A stretch of DNA of 64,000 bases from Reichenbachiella carrageenanivorans (GTDB taxonomy: Bacteria; Bacteroidota; Bacteroidia; Cytophagales; Cyclobacteriaceae): contig NZ_CP106735.1 in assembly GCF_025639805.1 (NCBI RefSeq), forward strand, positions 3,195,501 to 3,259,500, in the 5' to 3' direction. The position numbers and the translations under genes were made by a program. The notes beneath the pieces are model-generated. The model was not told the origin of the DNA. It was given only the letters and a program-made list of their open reading frames with translations, and made no database searches. Positions 18,642 through 28,597 of the stretch are shown piece by piece; the stretch's first letter is position 1; every line of letters starts with the position of its first letter.

Positions 18642-18674
18642 TTTTGCTTGCCTCAGCAATGTACTTTATCTTAG
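18642..18674 (+). promoter_or_regulatory. Candidate Bacteroidota-type promoter for the acylase gene
   Basis: TTTTG (18642-18646) and TATCTTAG (18667-18674, one mismatch to TAnnTTTG) are separated by 20 bp and lie about 37 bp upstream of the acylase ATG. Confidence 0.35.
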
Positions 18675-18710
18675 TGCCCTTTTCAATCTGGCATTTTGGT
18701 AACACATTAT

Positions 18711-21134
18711 ATGAAACTTCTAAGATTCATTTTTGCTCTCGGGCTTACACTGCTATTCTTTTTTTATCTCAATCATAAGCAAGACAAAGTACCTCCTTTA
18801 GGTCATTTTCTGAGTCCATTTACGGGCTTTTGGCAGAATGGTGAATTAGACGGAATTGACCTTCCAGCAGAAATAGATGTCGATCAGCTGAAAGCCCCAG
18901 TACAGATCAAATTTGATGAAAATCAGGTGCCTCATATCTTCGCAGAAAATGACTATGACCTGTATTTTGCTCAAGGCTATGTCACAGCCTTTCATCGTTT
19001 GTGGCAAATGGAATTTCAGGTATTGGCAGCGGCGGGTCGCACTGCCGAAGTTGTGGGTGAGCGCCAATTGGATTTTGATCGGATACAGCGAAGAAAAGGC
19101 TTGGTCTACGGAGCTAAGCGATCACTGGAAGTGGCGGAGCAAGATCCACAGGTGATCAATATGATTCAGGCCTATACCGACGGGATTAACTATTGGGTCG
19201 ATCAGCTGGATTATGAAGATTATCCCATTGAGTACAAATTGCTAGATTATGCACCCGAACCGTGGACCAATTTGAAAGTAATGCTTATGATCAAAAATAT
19301 GGCTGATATGCTTTCTCGTGGAGAAAATGACTTGGAAAATACCAATGCATTGAGCGTTTTTGGGTTGGAAGATTTCAATAAGTTATTTCCAGAAACTTAT
19401 AAAAACATAGACCCTGTCATACCTGCAGGTACCAAATGGGATTTTAAACCTATTTCTGTAGACCAGCCAGCCGTCAGCTTTCCTCAGGTTTTCACCAAAG
19501 AAGTGATCGAAAATCCAGACCCTAGAAACGGGTCTAACAATTTTGTAGTGTCTGCTGATCGGACAGCCAATGGAAAAGTACTGTTGGCCAATGAACCAGA
19601 TTTGAGTTTGAACCTGCCATCGATATGGTATGTGATTCAGCTTCATGCACCAGGCATCAATGTGATGGGGGCTTCTTTGCCAGGCGTGCCTAGTGTGGTG
19701 GTTGGGTTCAATGATTCTATTGCTTGGGGCGTAACCAATGCCAAACGGGATGTGGTAGATTGGTATTATATCAAGTTCAGAAATGATAAAAGGGAAGAGT
19801 ATCAGTATGACAACAAATGGCTTAAAACAGAAAAAGTCATAGAGGAGTTTAAGGTAAGAGAGGAAGAGAGTTTTTATGATACTATTGTATATACCCACTA
19901 TGGGCCTGTAGCCTATGATAGAAACTTTTTAGGAGATGGAGATCGCATTAATCTGGCAATGAAATGGACGGCACATGAGGGCTCTAAAGAGTTTAAAACC
20001 TTCTATCAATTGAATAGAGCTGGAAATTATGACGACTTTATGTCGGCGCTAAAATATTACTCGGGACCACCACAAAACTTTGCTTTTGCCAGCGCTCAAG
20101 GAGATATTGCTATGACGATTCAGGGTAAATTCCCTGCAAAGTGGCAAGGACAAGGTAAATTTTTGTTGGATGGGAGAGATGCTAGACAAGAGTGGCAAGC
20201 TATTATACCTCCTGAGCAAAACGCAACAGCCAAAAACCCATTACAAGGATTTGTTAGCTCTGCCAATCAGCATCCAGTAGACTCTACCTATCCCTATTAT
20301 GTATACGATTACAATTATGAATTTTATCGCAATAGGAGAATAAACGATAGGCTTAGGCTGCTTGATCGAATGACAGTCAAAGACATGATTCGCCTACAGA
20401 ATGATAACTATAATTATAGAGCTTCTGAAAGTTTACCAATAATGCTAGATGCTTTGGATACAATGAAATTGACTGATACGCATAAGAAGGCCTATTTCCT
20501 TTTGAAACAATGGGACTACTTTGCTGAGCCAGAGTGGATCGCACCTACTATATATAAGGTCTGGTGGGATGAGTTGTATGCTTTGGTTTGGGATGAGTTT
20601 GATGAGCAAGAGCTTGCTATGTCAAAACCGCACGTGTTCAATACGATCTATCTCATGACCAATGAAGCTGATAGTAAGTTCTTTGATATAGAATCTACGA
20701 AAAAAACAGAGACACTTAATGACTTGATTAATGCTTCGTATGCTACAGCCATGAGCAAATTGGAAGATTGGAAAAACGAGAATGATTCAGAATATATTTG
20801 GTATCTCTATAAAAACACACGCGTGAAGCACTTGCTTGGGCTCGAGCCTTTCTCGTTTGAAAAGGTTAAAATAGGAGGCGACAGAAATATCGTAAATGCA
20901 GCGAGTGGACGGCATGGCCCCAGCTGGCGAATGATAGTAGAAATGAGTGCCAATGGGCCAAAGGCTTGGGGGATATACCCTGGTAGCCAAAGTGGAAACC
21001 CAGGCCATCCTAGTTATGGCGATATGATAGAAGACTGGGCAAGTGGCAACTATGCGCCTTTGCATTATTTAAAATCTGCTACAGATCAAACTGAGCATAT
21101 TATTTTTTCACAAACCCTTCAATCAGAAAACTAA
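18711..21134 (+). CDS. Penicillin-acylase-family N-terminal-nucleophile hydrolase
   Basis: An 807-residue amidase precursor of the penicillin G acylase / acyl-homoserine-lactone acylase family. Residues 1-20 form a membrane signal. The alpha-chain region carries GYVTAFHRLWQMEF, and the autocatalytic cleavage site with nucleophile Ser275 is in NGSNNFVVS. Later beta-chain residues include GVPSVVVGFNDSIAWGVTN and NPLQGFVSSANQ. It is expected to act in the periplasm on an acylated amide. The substrate is not predictable; quorum-signal or peptide acylase are both possible. I used the ATG at 18711 (MKLLRF) rather than a TTG five codons earlier. It is divergent from the MerR gene, and its stop overlaps the next ATG. 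Confidence 0.88.
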   Translation: MKLLRFIFALGLTLLFFFYLNHKQDKVPPLGHFLSPFTGFWQNGELDGIDLPAEIDVDQLKAPVQIKFDENQVPHIFAENDYDLYFAQGYVTAFHRLWQMEFQVLAAAGRTAEVVGERQLDFDRIQRRKGLVYGAKRSLEVAEQDPQVINMIQAYTDGINYWVDQLDYEDYPIEYKLLDYAPEPWTNLKVMLMIKNMADMLSRGENDLENTNALSVFGLEDFNKLFPETYKNIDPVIPAGTKWDFKPISVDQPAVSFPQVFTKEVIENPDPRNGSNNFVVSADRTANGKVLLANEPDLSLNLPSIWYVIQLHAPGINVMGASLPGVPSVVVGFNDSIAWGVTNAKRDVVDWYYIKFRNDKREEYQYDNKWLKTEKVIEEFKVREEESFYDTIVYTHYGPVAYDRNFLGDGDRINLAMKWTAHEGSKEFKTFYQLNRAGNYDDFMSALKYYSGPPQNFAFASAQGDIAMTIQGKFPAKWQGQGKFLLDGRDARQEWQAIIPPEQNATAKNPLQGFVSSANQHPVDSTYPYYVYDYNYEFYRNRRINDRLRLLDRMTVKDMIRLQNDNYNYRASESLPIMLDALDTMKLTDTHKKAYFLLKQWDYFAEPEWIAPTIYKVWWDELYALVWDEFDEQELAMSKPHVFNTIYLMTNEADSKFFDIESTKKTETLNDLINASYATAMSKLEDWKNENDSEYIWYLYKNTRVKHLLGLEPFSFEKVKIGGDRNIVNAASGRHGPSWRMIVEMSANGPKAWGIYPGSQSGNPGHPSYGDMIEDWASGNYAPLHYLKSATDQTEHIIFSQTLQSEN

Positions 21135-21505
21135 TGCTATTCATATTCAGACTTATACTTATCGCATTATTCACTTATCTGTTCGCTTGGTTTACGCCAT
21201 GGTGGATGGTCATATTTAGTGCTGCCACAATTGCCTTTTTCCTTCCTGGCAATAATTTGAATGCTTTCCTCAGTGGTTTTTTAGGAGCAGGTTTGATTTG
21301 GATGGTCATGGCATGGAAAATAGACTTAGATGTCAACTCTATTATGTCACTTAAAATGATCGCATTGCTCCCCGTTGATGATGTCAATATGCTAATTATA
21401 ATCACAGCTCTTATTGGAGGGTGTGCAGGTGCATTAGGTGCCTTTTCAGGTAATAGTTTTCGCCAATTGTTCATTAAGAAAAAGGAGCAGAGTTTCTATA
21501 GCTAA
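21134..21505 (+). CDS. Small integral membrane protein, unknown function
   Basis: A 123-residue, very hydrophobic protein with about four predicted membrane helices (FRLILIALFTYLFAW, MVIFSAATIAFFLPG, FLSGFLGAGLIWMVM and LIIITALIGGCAGALGAF) and a basic C-terminus. Its ATG overlaps the stop of the acylase gene (TAATG), so the two are translationally coupled and followed by one terminator. No family recognised. Confidence 0.7.
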   Translation: MLFIFRLILIALFTYLFAWFTPWWMVIFSAATIAFFLPGNNLNAFLSGFLGAGLIWMVMAWKIDLDVNSIMSLKMIALLPVDDVNMLIIITALIGGCAGALGAFSGNSFRQLFIKKKEQSFYS

Positions 21506-21519
21506 TCAGGATGTGCTCC

Positions 21520-21562
21520 AAAAGAAAAGGGTGAAGAAATCATTTCTTCACCCTTTTCTTTT
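21520..21562. terminator. Strong rho-independent terminator
   Basis: The arms 21520-21540 and 21542-21562 are perfectly complementary over 21 bp (core AAAGGGTGAAGAAAT), with A/T-rich ends that give a U-tract on both strands. It closes the acylase operon. Confidence 0.9.
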
Positions 21563-21687
21563 GATAAATGATACTCATTTTGTAGTATTTTTTACTTTTA
21601 TAATTAGCCGTATTAGGTTTAGTCGTTCGGAATCTATTACTTTAAAGTACCCTATCCGCCTGTCTTTTTTTTAACTAATATTATTCA

Positions 21688-24600
21688 ATGAGTTATATAA
21701 AGTCAGCAGCATTGTGTTTCGCATTCGTGCTTTCATTACTTCCTAAGGTTGGTGCACAATCCAGCGAAAAAGGACTGCCTTTTATAGACTATTATTCTCC
21801 TTCAGATTATCGAGCAGGTAGTTTCAATTTTAACGTAATCAGAGATACTTTAGGGATTTATTATTTTTCTAATGATGACGGTGTACTGGTGTACAATGGT
21901 GTGGATTGGAACCTCATCAAGGTGACCAGAGAGAAATCCGTATATTGGCTACAGCAAGACAGCCAAGGAACGATTTACGTTGGAGCAGATGGCGAGTTTG
22001 GCTATCTACAAGCATCCAAAACCGGCAGACTCAGTTACGTGTCTTTGATGGACAAAGTAGATGCCAAGTACCACGACTTTGGTGCGGTATGGGAAGTGGC
22101 TTGTACGAGCAAAGAAGTAGTCTTTAGATCCAAAAAATACATATTTAGACTTGTAGGCAATGAGGTGAAAGTGTTTTTTCCGGCACACAACGAATTTGAT
22201 ATTGCCTTTACTGTGCGAGATACGGTCTATACTCGGAATAAAGGGGTAGGCCTCATGTACTTCGATGGCGATCAGTTGAAACTGAAAAAAGGAGGGGCAT
22301 TTTTTGCAGACATGAAGGTAAATATTTTCTTGCCATACGGTGAAGATCTATTGATTGGATCGAGATACGACGGGTTGTATGTGTTGAAAAATGGTGAAGT
22401 GGAAGCGTTGAAAACGGAAGTAGACGATTTCCTGAAAGCGTATAAAATATATCATGGCTGTGTAACCTACGATGGCAATTATGCCTTTGCAGCATACACC
22501 AAGGGAGTGGCTATTTTAGATAAAAATGGCAAGTTGCTAGAAATGCTCGATGAAAATTCAGGACTGATAGACTTTCAGTATTTGTTTGTGGGTATGTTCG
22601 ATGCCAACAATCTTTGGATTGCCAATGGAGTGGGAACCACCAAAGTTAAGACTCTTTCTCCTTTGTCTTTTTTTGATGAAAATAGAGGAATAAAGGATGT
22701 AGGAACAGATATTGTCCGATACAAAGGAGATATCTACGCTGCCACATTGAGAGATTTATTTTTGTTAGAAAAAGGAGGGTTTGGAGGCCAGTTTAGGAAA
22801 TTTAACCCAGAGGATTTTTATGAAATCTATTCGCTCGATCTCATGAATGATGAGATGATTATAGCTTGTCAGCGAGGGCTCATAGCCTATGATGATGAGA
22901 AATTCAGGTTTCTAGACGAACGAAGAATCCATTACGCCAAGGTATCTAAAGATCAATCGGAAATCTATGTGGGCGTGGGGGAAATGGGCTTTGGGGTGTA
23001 TTATCAAGAAGGCGAATCCTATCAATTAATTCGACTAAATGGTTTTAACGAGCCGATCAAAAAAATTGAAGAGATTGGAGATAAGATTGTTTTTGTGTCT
23101 AAATATGGTACCCTTGGAGTTGTATCACATCGAGTGGCGCAAGGAGTACATTACCTAAAGCTCGAAAAGGAGTATCAGGTAGGCAATGCGGCTATCGTAC
23201 CTTGTGGAGACAAAATATTGGTGGTGGCGAGAGAAGGGTGGTATTTTATGGATAGCACAGGTTGGATCTCTGAGCCTCGTGAGTTGGCTTTGTCAAACAA
23301 ACCCACTAAAATCATGCAAGTGGTGCCTGTGGGTGATGAGAAACTGTGGGTCAGTTATCAGGACGAAGAGCGGATCAATTATAATGAATATGTAGTGATG
23401 GGCAATGGTAAAATGAATGCTACGGGAGTGGCCTTTGGTTCGCATTTTCATGTAAACTCTTCCTATGCAGATCAAGATAGCGTACTTTGGTTTATAGGAG
23501 ATGGAGGTGTGGTGAGATATGATCAGAAAATACCTATTACCATCCCAGTAGGGGATTTTACCTGTCATATCGATCGATTGGTATGGGACAAAGACTCACT
23601 GCTCTTTGAGCATGGTGCTGACATAGCACCTATTGTATTGCCTCATGATAAAACTGATATTCGATTTGCTTTCTTTACTAATGAAGTGAATGCCAGTGAA
23701 GAAAAGACTTTTCAGTACAGACTGGTGGGGAGTGATGACGAATGGTCTAAATGGTCGAGAGAGTCCAAAAAAGATTATACAGGTCTGAAGGCAGGGGAAT
23801 ATACCTTTGAGGTACGAGCTAAAAATGCAGTAAATCAAATCAGCAAAGCCGATGCGTTTCATTTTTATGTAGAACGACCGTGGTATTTGACTAAAATGTC
23901 CTTTTTCGGATTTATGGTTCTTTTTGTAGGAATTATATATGGGGTGTTCAGGATTAGAATGGCCAGCCTAGAGCAAGCAAAAGTTCGTTTGGAAAAGCAG
24001 GTGTCAAAACGTACTGCTGAGGTGGAAGCGCAAAAAAGAGATTTGGAAACCCAACGTGTGATCTTGCAAAATGCCAATGATACGAAAAATCAGCTATTTT
24101 CTATTATTGGACACGATCTAAGAAGTCCACTCAATTCTTTGCAGGGGCTTACGGATTTGATTCACCATTATCAGGCAGAACAGCAGCCAGAAATGGTCGA
24201 TGAGCTTGTGGGGCATATGTCGGACTCGGTCAAGCGCTTACGTCATTTATTGGATAACTTGCTCACGTGGGCGCTCAATCAGTCTGGCAATTTCAAGGTG
24301 AATCCAGAGCTGATCAAAATTGATTTTTTTCTCAAAGAGATTATCTCTATTCTGAAAGAATCAGCTAAATCTAAGAGTATATCGATTACTCTTCATGGTG
24401 TGTCAGGCTGTCTGATCAATGCGGATAGAAACTCGCTTTCTACTGTGATTAGAAACTTGCTCAACAATGCCATCAAGTTTTCGAACGAAGGATCTGTTAT
24501 TGAAGTAAGGTATACCTATGATCATGAAAAGACCATAATCAAAATTATAGACGAAGGTATCGGTATATCAGCCGACAAGTTGAGTGATATATTCGAACTG

Positions 24601-24753
24601 ACACACTCCACATATGGCACCAACAATGAAAAGGGTACAGGGTTGGGTTTGGTGCTGGTGAGTGAGTTTGTGGCACTTAATGGTGGTACGATTGACGTGA
24701 GTAGTGTGCAAGGTAAGGGCACTACTTTTACACTTACTTTCCCTAATAAGTAA
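21688..24753 (+). CDS. Sensor histidine kinase with periplasmic beta-propeller (Y_Y_Y) sensor
   Basis: A 1021-residue membrane kinase. A signal peptide (1-24) precedes a long periplasmic region of two-component propeller repeats (for example GIYYFSNDDGVLVYNGVDWNLI). A Y_Y_Y domain follows (about 650-730, with FQYRLVGSDDEWSKWS and YTFEVRAKN), then one membrane helix (about 733-755), a coiled coil, and HisKA with the phospho-acceptor His809 in IIGHDLRSPLNS. The HATPase_c domain has NLLNNAIKF, DEGIGIS and GTGLGL. This is the front half of a hybrid two-component system; the chain ends after the ATPase, without receiver or AraC domain. The ligand and partner regulator are unknown. Confidence 0.9.
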   Translation: MSYIKSAALCFAFVLSLLPKVGAQSSEKGLPFIDYYSPSDYRAGSFNFNVIRDTLGIYYFSNDDGVLVYNGVDWNLIKVTREKSVYWLQQDSQGTIYVGADGEFGYLQASKTGRLSYVSLMDKVDAKYHDFGAVWEVACTSKEVVFRSKKYIFRLVGNEVKVFFPAHNEFDIAFTVRDTVYTRNKGVGLMYFDGDQLKLKKGGAFFADMKVNIFLPYGEDLLIGSRYDGLYVLKNGEVEALKTEVDDFLKAYKIYHGCVTYDGNYAFAAYTKGVAILDKNGKLLEMLDENSGLIDFQYLFVGMFDANNLWIANGVGTTKVKTLSPLSFFDENRGIKDVGTDIVRYKGDIYAATLRDLFLLEKGGFGGQFRKFNPEDFYEIYSLDLMNDEMIIACQRGLIAYDDEKFRFLDERRIHYAKVSKDQSEIYVGVGEMGFGVYYQEGESYQLIRLNGFNEPIKKIEEIGDKIVFVSKYGTLGVVSHRVAQGVHYLKLEKEYQVGNAAIVPCGDKILVVAREGWYFMDSTGWISEPRELALSNKPTKIMQVVPVGDEKLWVSYQDEERINYNEYVVMGNGKMNATGVAFGSHFHVNSSYADQDSVLWFIGDGGVVRYDQKIPITIPVGDFTCHIDRLVWDKDSLLFEHGADIAPIVLPHDKTDIRFAFFTNEVNASEEKTFQYRLVGSDDEWSKWSRESKKDYTGLKAGEYTFEVRAKNAVNQISKADAFHFYVERPWYLTKMSFFGFMVLFVGIIYGVFRIRMASLEQAKVRLEKQVSKRTAEVEAQKRDLETQRVILQNANDTKNQLFSIIGHDLRSPLNSLQGLTDLIHHYQAEQQPEMVDELVGHMSDSVKRLRHLLDNLLTWALNQSGNFKVNPELIKIDFFLKEIISILKESAKSKSISITLHGVSGCLINADRNSLSTVIRNLLNNAIKFSNEGSVIEVRYTYDHEKTIIKIIDEGIGISADKLSDIFELTHSTYGTNNEKGTGLGLVLVSEFVALNGGTIDVSSVQGKGTTFTLTFPNK

Positions 24754-24872
24754 TTGACCTTCGAGTCAGAGTAAATGGTTGTTTAGGGGGGAGTAAGTAG
24801 GTCTGTCGGGGAAGGCCGTATGAAGAAACTTTATTGCGTAAGTAAGTTAGAACTCAAAAACTCAATCATAAA

Positions 24873-27281
24873 ATGCTCAAAAATTTCTTCAAGATTGCCT
24901 ATCGAAATTTTATGCGTCAGCGTGTGTATAGTTTGGTCAATACCACTGGGTTAGCCATAGGTGTAGTCTGTTTTCTCTTGATCTTTCTCTACATCCATGA
25001 TGAATTGAGTTATGATACTTTTCATAGCAAATCCGACCGAACCTATCGTGTTATTGAACATTTCGAAAGCGATGGAGTCGGTGAGCATTCTGCTAGTCAA
25101 CCATTTCCTGTAGGCCCCACTCTACAGAGCGAATATCCAGGGCAAGTAGAGTATATGACACGTTTGTTCAACTTTCAATCCCCTTTTTTGGCTTTGGCTA
25201 ATCGAACGCTGGATAGAAATTTTAACGAGCCAAATGTGTTTTTTGTGGATTCTACTTTTTTCGATGTCTTTGATTATGAGCTAGTTGTTGGGGATAAAAA
25301 TACGGCTTTGGATGAGCCAAATGCCATTTTGATTACCGAATCTATGGCTAAGAAATATTTTAGTGATCAAAACCCATTAGGACAAAACCTTCAGTTTCAA
25401 GGAGAACAAAATCTAGTGGTGAAGGGTGTGCTGGCGGATGCGCCACTGAACGCACATTTTCAGTATGATTTTTTGATTTCTTTTGCTACCCTCCGGACAC
25501 AATATCCCAATAGAGTGATAAAAGGCTGGTATTGGAATCCGTGCTGGACTTATCTGGTGCTCAAGGATCAGTCTGAGGCTGTTACACTCACTAGTATGTT
25601 TCCTGATTTTGTGCAGAAGTATTTCGATGAAGGGGTTCGAGATGATGTTGCATTAGAGTTGCAACCGCTTACAGATATTCACCTCAAATCAAAGTTGGAC
25701 TATGAAATAAAAGCCAATAGCAATGAGAATAATATCTATGTGTTTTCAGCGGTAGCTGTTTTTGTTTTGCTCATAGCTGTGATCAATTTCATCAACTTGT
25801 CTACAGCTCGAGCCACTAAGCGAGCCAAGGAAGTTGGTATCCGCAAAGCCTTGGGGAGTTTGCGTCAGCAGCTCATCTGTCAGTTTGTATTTGAGTCTCT
25901 GTTGCAGACCGTATTTGCTATTGCTATAGCGATGATTGGTATTGTTTTTCTCTTGCCGAGTTTTAATGCTCTCACTGAAAAATCCATTACGCTGCTTACT
26001 TTTTGGTCGCCCTTGTACATCAGCGCCATGTTGGGTCTGATTTTATTTATAGGCTTGATTGCTGGTTTTTATCCAGCTTTTGTCTTGTCATCATTCAAGA
26101 CCACGGAGGTGATAAAGGGAGGCAAGCTCAACAATCACGGCATAAAATTTCGCCGAGTATTGGTAGTACTACAATTCTCCATTTCTATGATTTTGATAGC
26201 AGGCACCATAATGGCGATTTTACAACTAAACTATTTACAAGACAGTGATTTAGGGTTTGATCAGAAAGCTGTAGTAATGATACCAGTGATCAAGACACCT
26301 ATTGCGCAGCATTATGAAAACATGAAAAGTGAAATGTTGTCGCATGCTACGATCAGGTCTGTGACGGCCCTAGAAGAAGTCTTGGGAGCCAAGCATCAGG
26401 TAATGAACTATGAGTTTGAAGGAACAGAAAAATCACGGCCATATCCTCGACTTTTTGTGAGGCACGATTTTTTGAAGACGTTCGATATCCCATTACTGGC
26501 AGGGCGGGCATATGATCCTTCCTATGTGACTGACGATAGCTTGGCGCTCGTGGTAAATGAGACGATGATCAAGCAGCTAGGCTATGGCGCAGCAGAGCAA
26601 GGAGTTGGTAAGTCTGTGAAGCTTCAAGGTCGTTCAGGTAAAATAGTGGGAGTGGTGGAGGACTTTAACTTCACCTCCAAGCATCATCCGATGTCTCCCA
26701 TTGCGGTAGATCTCTGGACCGCTCCTTTTACTTTTAACCTATTTATGAAATACATGGCTGTGAAAGTAGATCGAGACAATTTGCCAGCTTCTTTGGTGGT
26801 GATTGAGAAGACATGGCAGAAGTTTATACCGAGTCGTCCATTCGAATATTTCTTTTTGGAAGACCGATTGGCAGCGTCTTATAAGTCAGAGGCCAAACTG
26901 AGTATGATTACGACTGTCTTTTCTGGATTAGCCATATTAGTAGCTTGTTTAGGTTTGTTTGGATTGGCTACATTTACTATGGAACAACGAACAAAAGAGA
27001 TTGGTATCAGGAAGGTATTGGGAATCAAAACAAGAGAGATTGTTTTGTTGCTTTCTAAAGACTTTATGGTATTGGTTGGTCTGTCTTTTATAATCGCCGT
27101 ACCAGTAGCCTACGTTATGATAGATTGGTGGTTGGCTGGCTTTGCTTATCGAATAGACGTGGTGATGTGGCCCTTTTTAGTAGCAGGAGGCGCTACTTTT
27201 TCAGTGGCTATGCTTACTGTAGGTATACACTCCCTCAAGGCCGCAACGATCAACCCTGCTAGGACATTGAAATATGAATAG
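24873..27281 (+). CDS. FtsX-like ABC transporter permease (MacB type)
   Basis: An 802-residue permease with two MacB_PCD/FtsX modules. The first has an N-terminal membrane helix (VNTTGLAIGVVCFLLIFLYIH), a periplasmic core domain, and an FtsX triplet of helices starting near VFSAVAVFVLLIAVINFINLSTA. The second has a periplasmic domain (about 440-650) and a final FtsX block with IGIRKVLGIKTREIVLLLSKDF. Such long double permeases are numerous in Bacteroidota and often occur without an adjacent ATPase, as here. They may export a small molecule or act in mechanotransmission; the substrate is unknown. A 119-bp gap separates it from the upstream kinase gene. Confidence 0.9.
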   Translation: MLKNFFKIAYRNFMRQRVYSLVNTTGLAIGVVCFLLIFLYIHDELSYDTFHSKSDRTYRVIEHFESDGVGEHSASQPFPVGPTLQSEYPGQVEYMTRLFNFQSPFLALANRTLDRNFNEPNVFFVDSTFFDVFDYELVVGDKNTALDEPNAILITESMAKKYFSDQNPLGQNLQFQGEQNLVVKGVLADAPLNAHFQYDFLISFATLRTQYPNRVIKGWYWNPCWTYLVLKDQSEAVTLTSMFPDFVQKYFDEGVRDDVALELQPLTDIHLKSKLDYEIKANSNENNIYVFSAVAVFVLLIAVINFINLSTARATKRAKEVGIRKALGSLRQQLICQFVFESLLQTVFAIAIAMIGIVFLLPSFNALTEKSITLLTFWSPLYISAMLGLILFIGLIAGFYPAFVLSSFKTTEVIKGGKLNNHGIKFRRVLVVLQFSISMILIAGTIMAILQLNYLQDSDLGFDQKAVVMIPVIKTPIAQHYENMKSEMLSHATIRSVTALEEVLGAKHQVMNYEFEGTEKSRPYPRLFVRHDFLKTFDIPLLAGRAYDPSYVTDDSLALVVNETMIKQLGYGAAEQGVGKSVKLQGRSGKIVGVVEDFNFTSKHHPMSPIAVDLWTAPFTFNLFMKYMAVKVDRDNLPASLVVIEKTWQKFIPSRPFEYFFLEDRLAASYKSEAKLSMITTVFSGLAILVACLGLFGLATFTMEQRTKEIGIRKVLGIKTREIVLLLSKDFMVLVGLSFIIAVPVAYVMIDWWLAGFAYRIDVVMWPFLVAGGATFSVAMLTVGIHSLKAATINPARTLKYE

Positions 27282-27283
27282 TC

Positions 27284-27739
27284 TTATTTAGAAGTTCTTG
27301 TGAGGTTTTTCAATAAAAGAACCTCGATCATGAGTAGCCAAAATAGTACTACAAACTCTAAGGAGACCATGATGTACCATTCGAAAGGATAAGTGAGGAC
27401 AGTGGTATCAACCCCCAAGCTCATATATGTCAATAGCGCAGTGCCTAAAATGACTACGGCAAAAATAATCGAGAATGCTAAGGATAATTGTGGCGTTTTT
27501 TGAGCTACAAATCGCATGAGCATATAGCTATGTCTAAAAGCGATTAGCGTAGCGCCCAAGTAAAAAACTGCTGTTAATGGATTGGTAATGATGGAAAAAA
27601 ATTCGAGCGGAGGGTTGATGGGGGTGAGGTAATCGAAATCGAATAAGTATCCTATGTATAGGATAGAAAACAGACCAAATCCGATATTCCAATATCTTTC
27701 TCCTTTTTCTAATCTAATCACTCTTTTTACGGTATTCAA
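27284..27739 (-). CDS. Hypothetical four-helix membrane protein
   Basis: A 151-residue protein with about four membrane helices (YWNIGFGLFSILYIGYLF, FFSIITNPLTAVFYLGATLIAF, LAFSIIFAVVILGTALLTYM and WYIMVSLEFVVLFWLLMIEVLLL) and basic ends. No motif identifies a function. It converges on the FtsX permease gene with only 2 bp between the stops and no visible terminator. Confidence 0.65.
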   Translation of the reverse strand: MNTVKRVIRLEKGERYWNIGFGLFSILYIGYLFDFDYLTPINPPLEFFSIITNPLTAVFYLGATLIAFRHSYMLMRFVAQKTPQLSLAFSIIFAVVILGTALLTYMSLGVDTTVLTYPFEWYIMVSLEFVVLFWLLMIEVLLLKNLTRTSK

Positions 27740-27831
27740 AATGGATACTCAAAAATGCTAATAACGGCTGACTTATAAAAAGGATACGGAGATTAGCAGG
27801 TCGATTTTTTTAGTGATAGTCAAAGGGAGGC

Positions 27832-27861
27832 AAAAGAAAAGCCCTCTTACGAGGGCTTTTC
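27832..27861 (-). terminator. Rho-independent terminator of the kdgK-pfp-eda operon
   Basis: GAAAAGCCCTC (27836-27846) and GAGGGCTTTTC (27851-27861) form a perfect 11-bp stem with a TTAC loop. On the minus strand it is followed by TTTTG, 60 bp past the eda stop. Confidence 0.9.
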
Positions 27862-27921
27862 ATTGATGCATAATCCATCGGGCAATGGATTAAATCGTAA
27901 TAAACACACTAATCGTTATTT

Positions 27922-28593
27922 TTAACCTCTTAGCTTTTGGATCAGCGCCAATGTCGCTTTCACCTTAGCAGTCAGTCCAGCGTAGTCATACTCGCCTTCA
28001 GAGTTTTTTACAAAAAGTTTAGATCCCATACCTACGCAATGTACGCCAGCGTCGATCCACCCTTTTAGGTTGTCTTCAGTAGGCTCTACCCCGCCAGTTG
28101 GCATGATGCTGCTCCATGGGAATGGGCCTTTTACAGCTGCCACGAATGATGGACCGCCTACTTGTGAACCAGGGAATATCTTCACTACTTCAGCACCTAG
28201 TTCTTCTGCGTATGATATTTCAGTCAATGAACCACATCCAGGAGACCAAGCAATTTTTCTTCGGTTACAAACCTTCGCCATGTCAGCATTCAAGATAGGA
28301 GATACCACGAAGTTGGCTCCATTCTGGATGTAAAGTGAAGTAGTACCAGCATCTACTACAGAGCCAATGCCCAAAATCAATTCAGGTGTTTCTTTAGCTG
28401 CAAACTTGTTGAGCTCGTTGAAAACTTCTTGGGCGTAATCGCCTCTGTTTACAAACTCAAAAACTCTTACTCCGCCTTCGTAGCAGGCTTTTAGTATTTT
28501 TTTACATACTTCAATGTCTTTGTGATAAAAGACAGGTACCATGCCTGTGGCTCCCATTTGCTGGGCTACTTCTATTCTTGTAAATCGTGCCAT
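27922..28593 (-). CDS. eda: 2-keto-3-deoxy-6-phosphogluconate (KDPG) aldolase
   Basis: Cleaves KDPG to pyruvate and glyceraldehyde-3-phosphate, the last step of alginate monomer breakdown. It is a class I aldolase of the KDPG/KHG family, with Schiff-base Lys138 in VVKIFPGSQ, active-site Glu46 and Arg50 in FEFVNRG, and a phosphate-binding MPTGGVEPT. The length of 223 residues is normal. It is the promoter-distal gene of kdgK-pfp-eda, starting 4 bp after the phosphofructokinase stop, which implies co-translation. It probably responds to uronate catabolites via the LacI-type protein at 31123. The Entner-Doudoroff pathway could also use it. Confidence 0.92.
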   Translation of the reverse strand: MARFTRIEVAQQMGATGMVPVFYHKDIEVCKKILKACYEGGVRVFEFVNRGDYAQEVFNELNKFAAKETPELILGIGSVVDAGTTSLYIQNGANFVVSPILNADMAKVCNRRKIAWSPGCGSLTEISYAEELGAEVVKIFPGSQVGGPSFVAAVKGPFPWSSIMPTGGVEPTEDNLKGWIDAGVHCVGMGSKLFVKNSEGEYDYAGLTAKVKATLALIQKLRG

Positions 28594-28597
28594 AACT

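Noticed and set aside
19383..19898. 171-codon minus-strand open frame
   Set aside because: Antisense to the conserved acylase region around the Ser275 site; no protein-like motifs.
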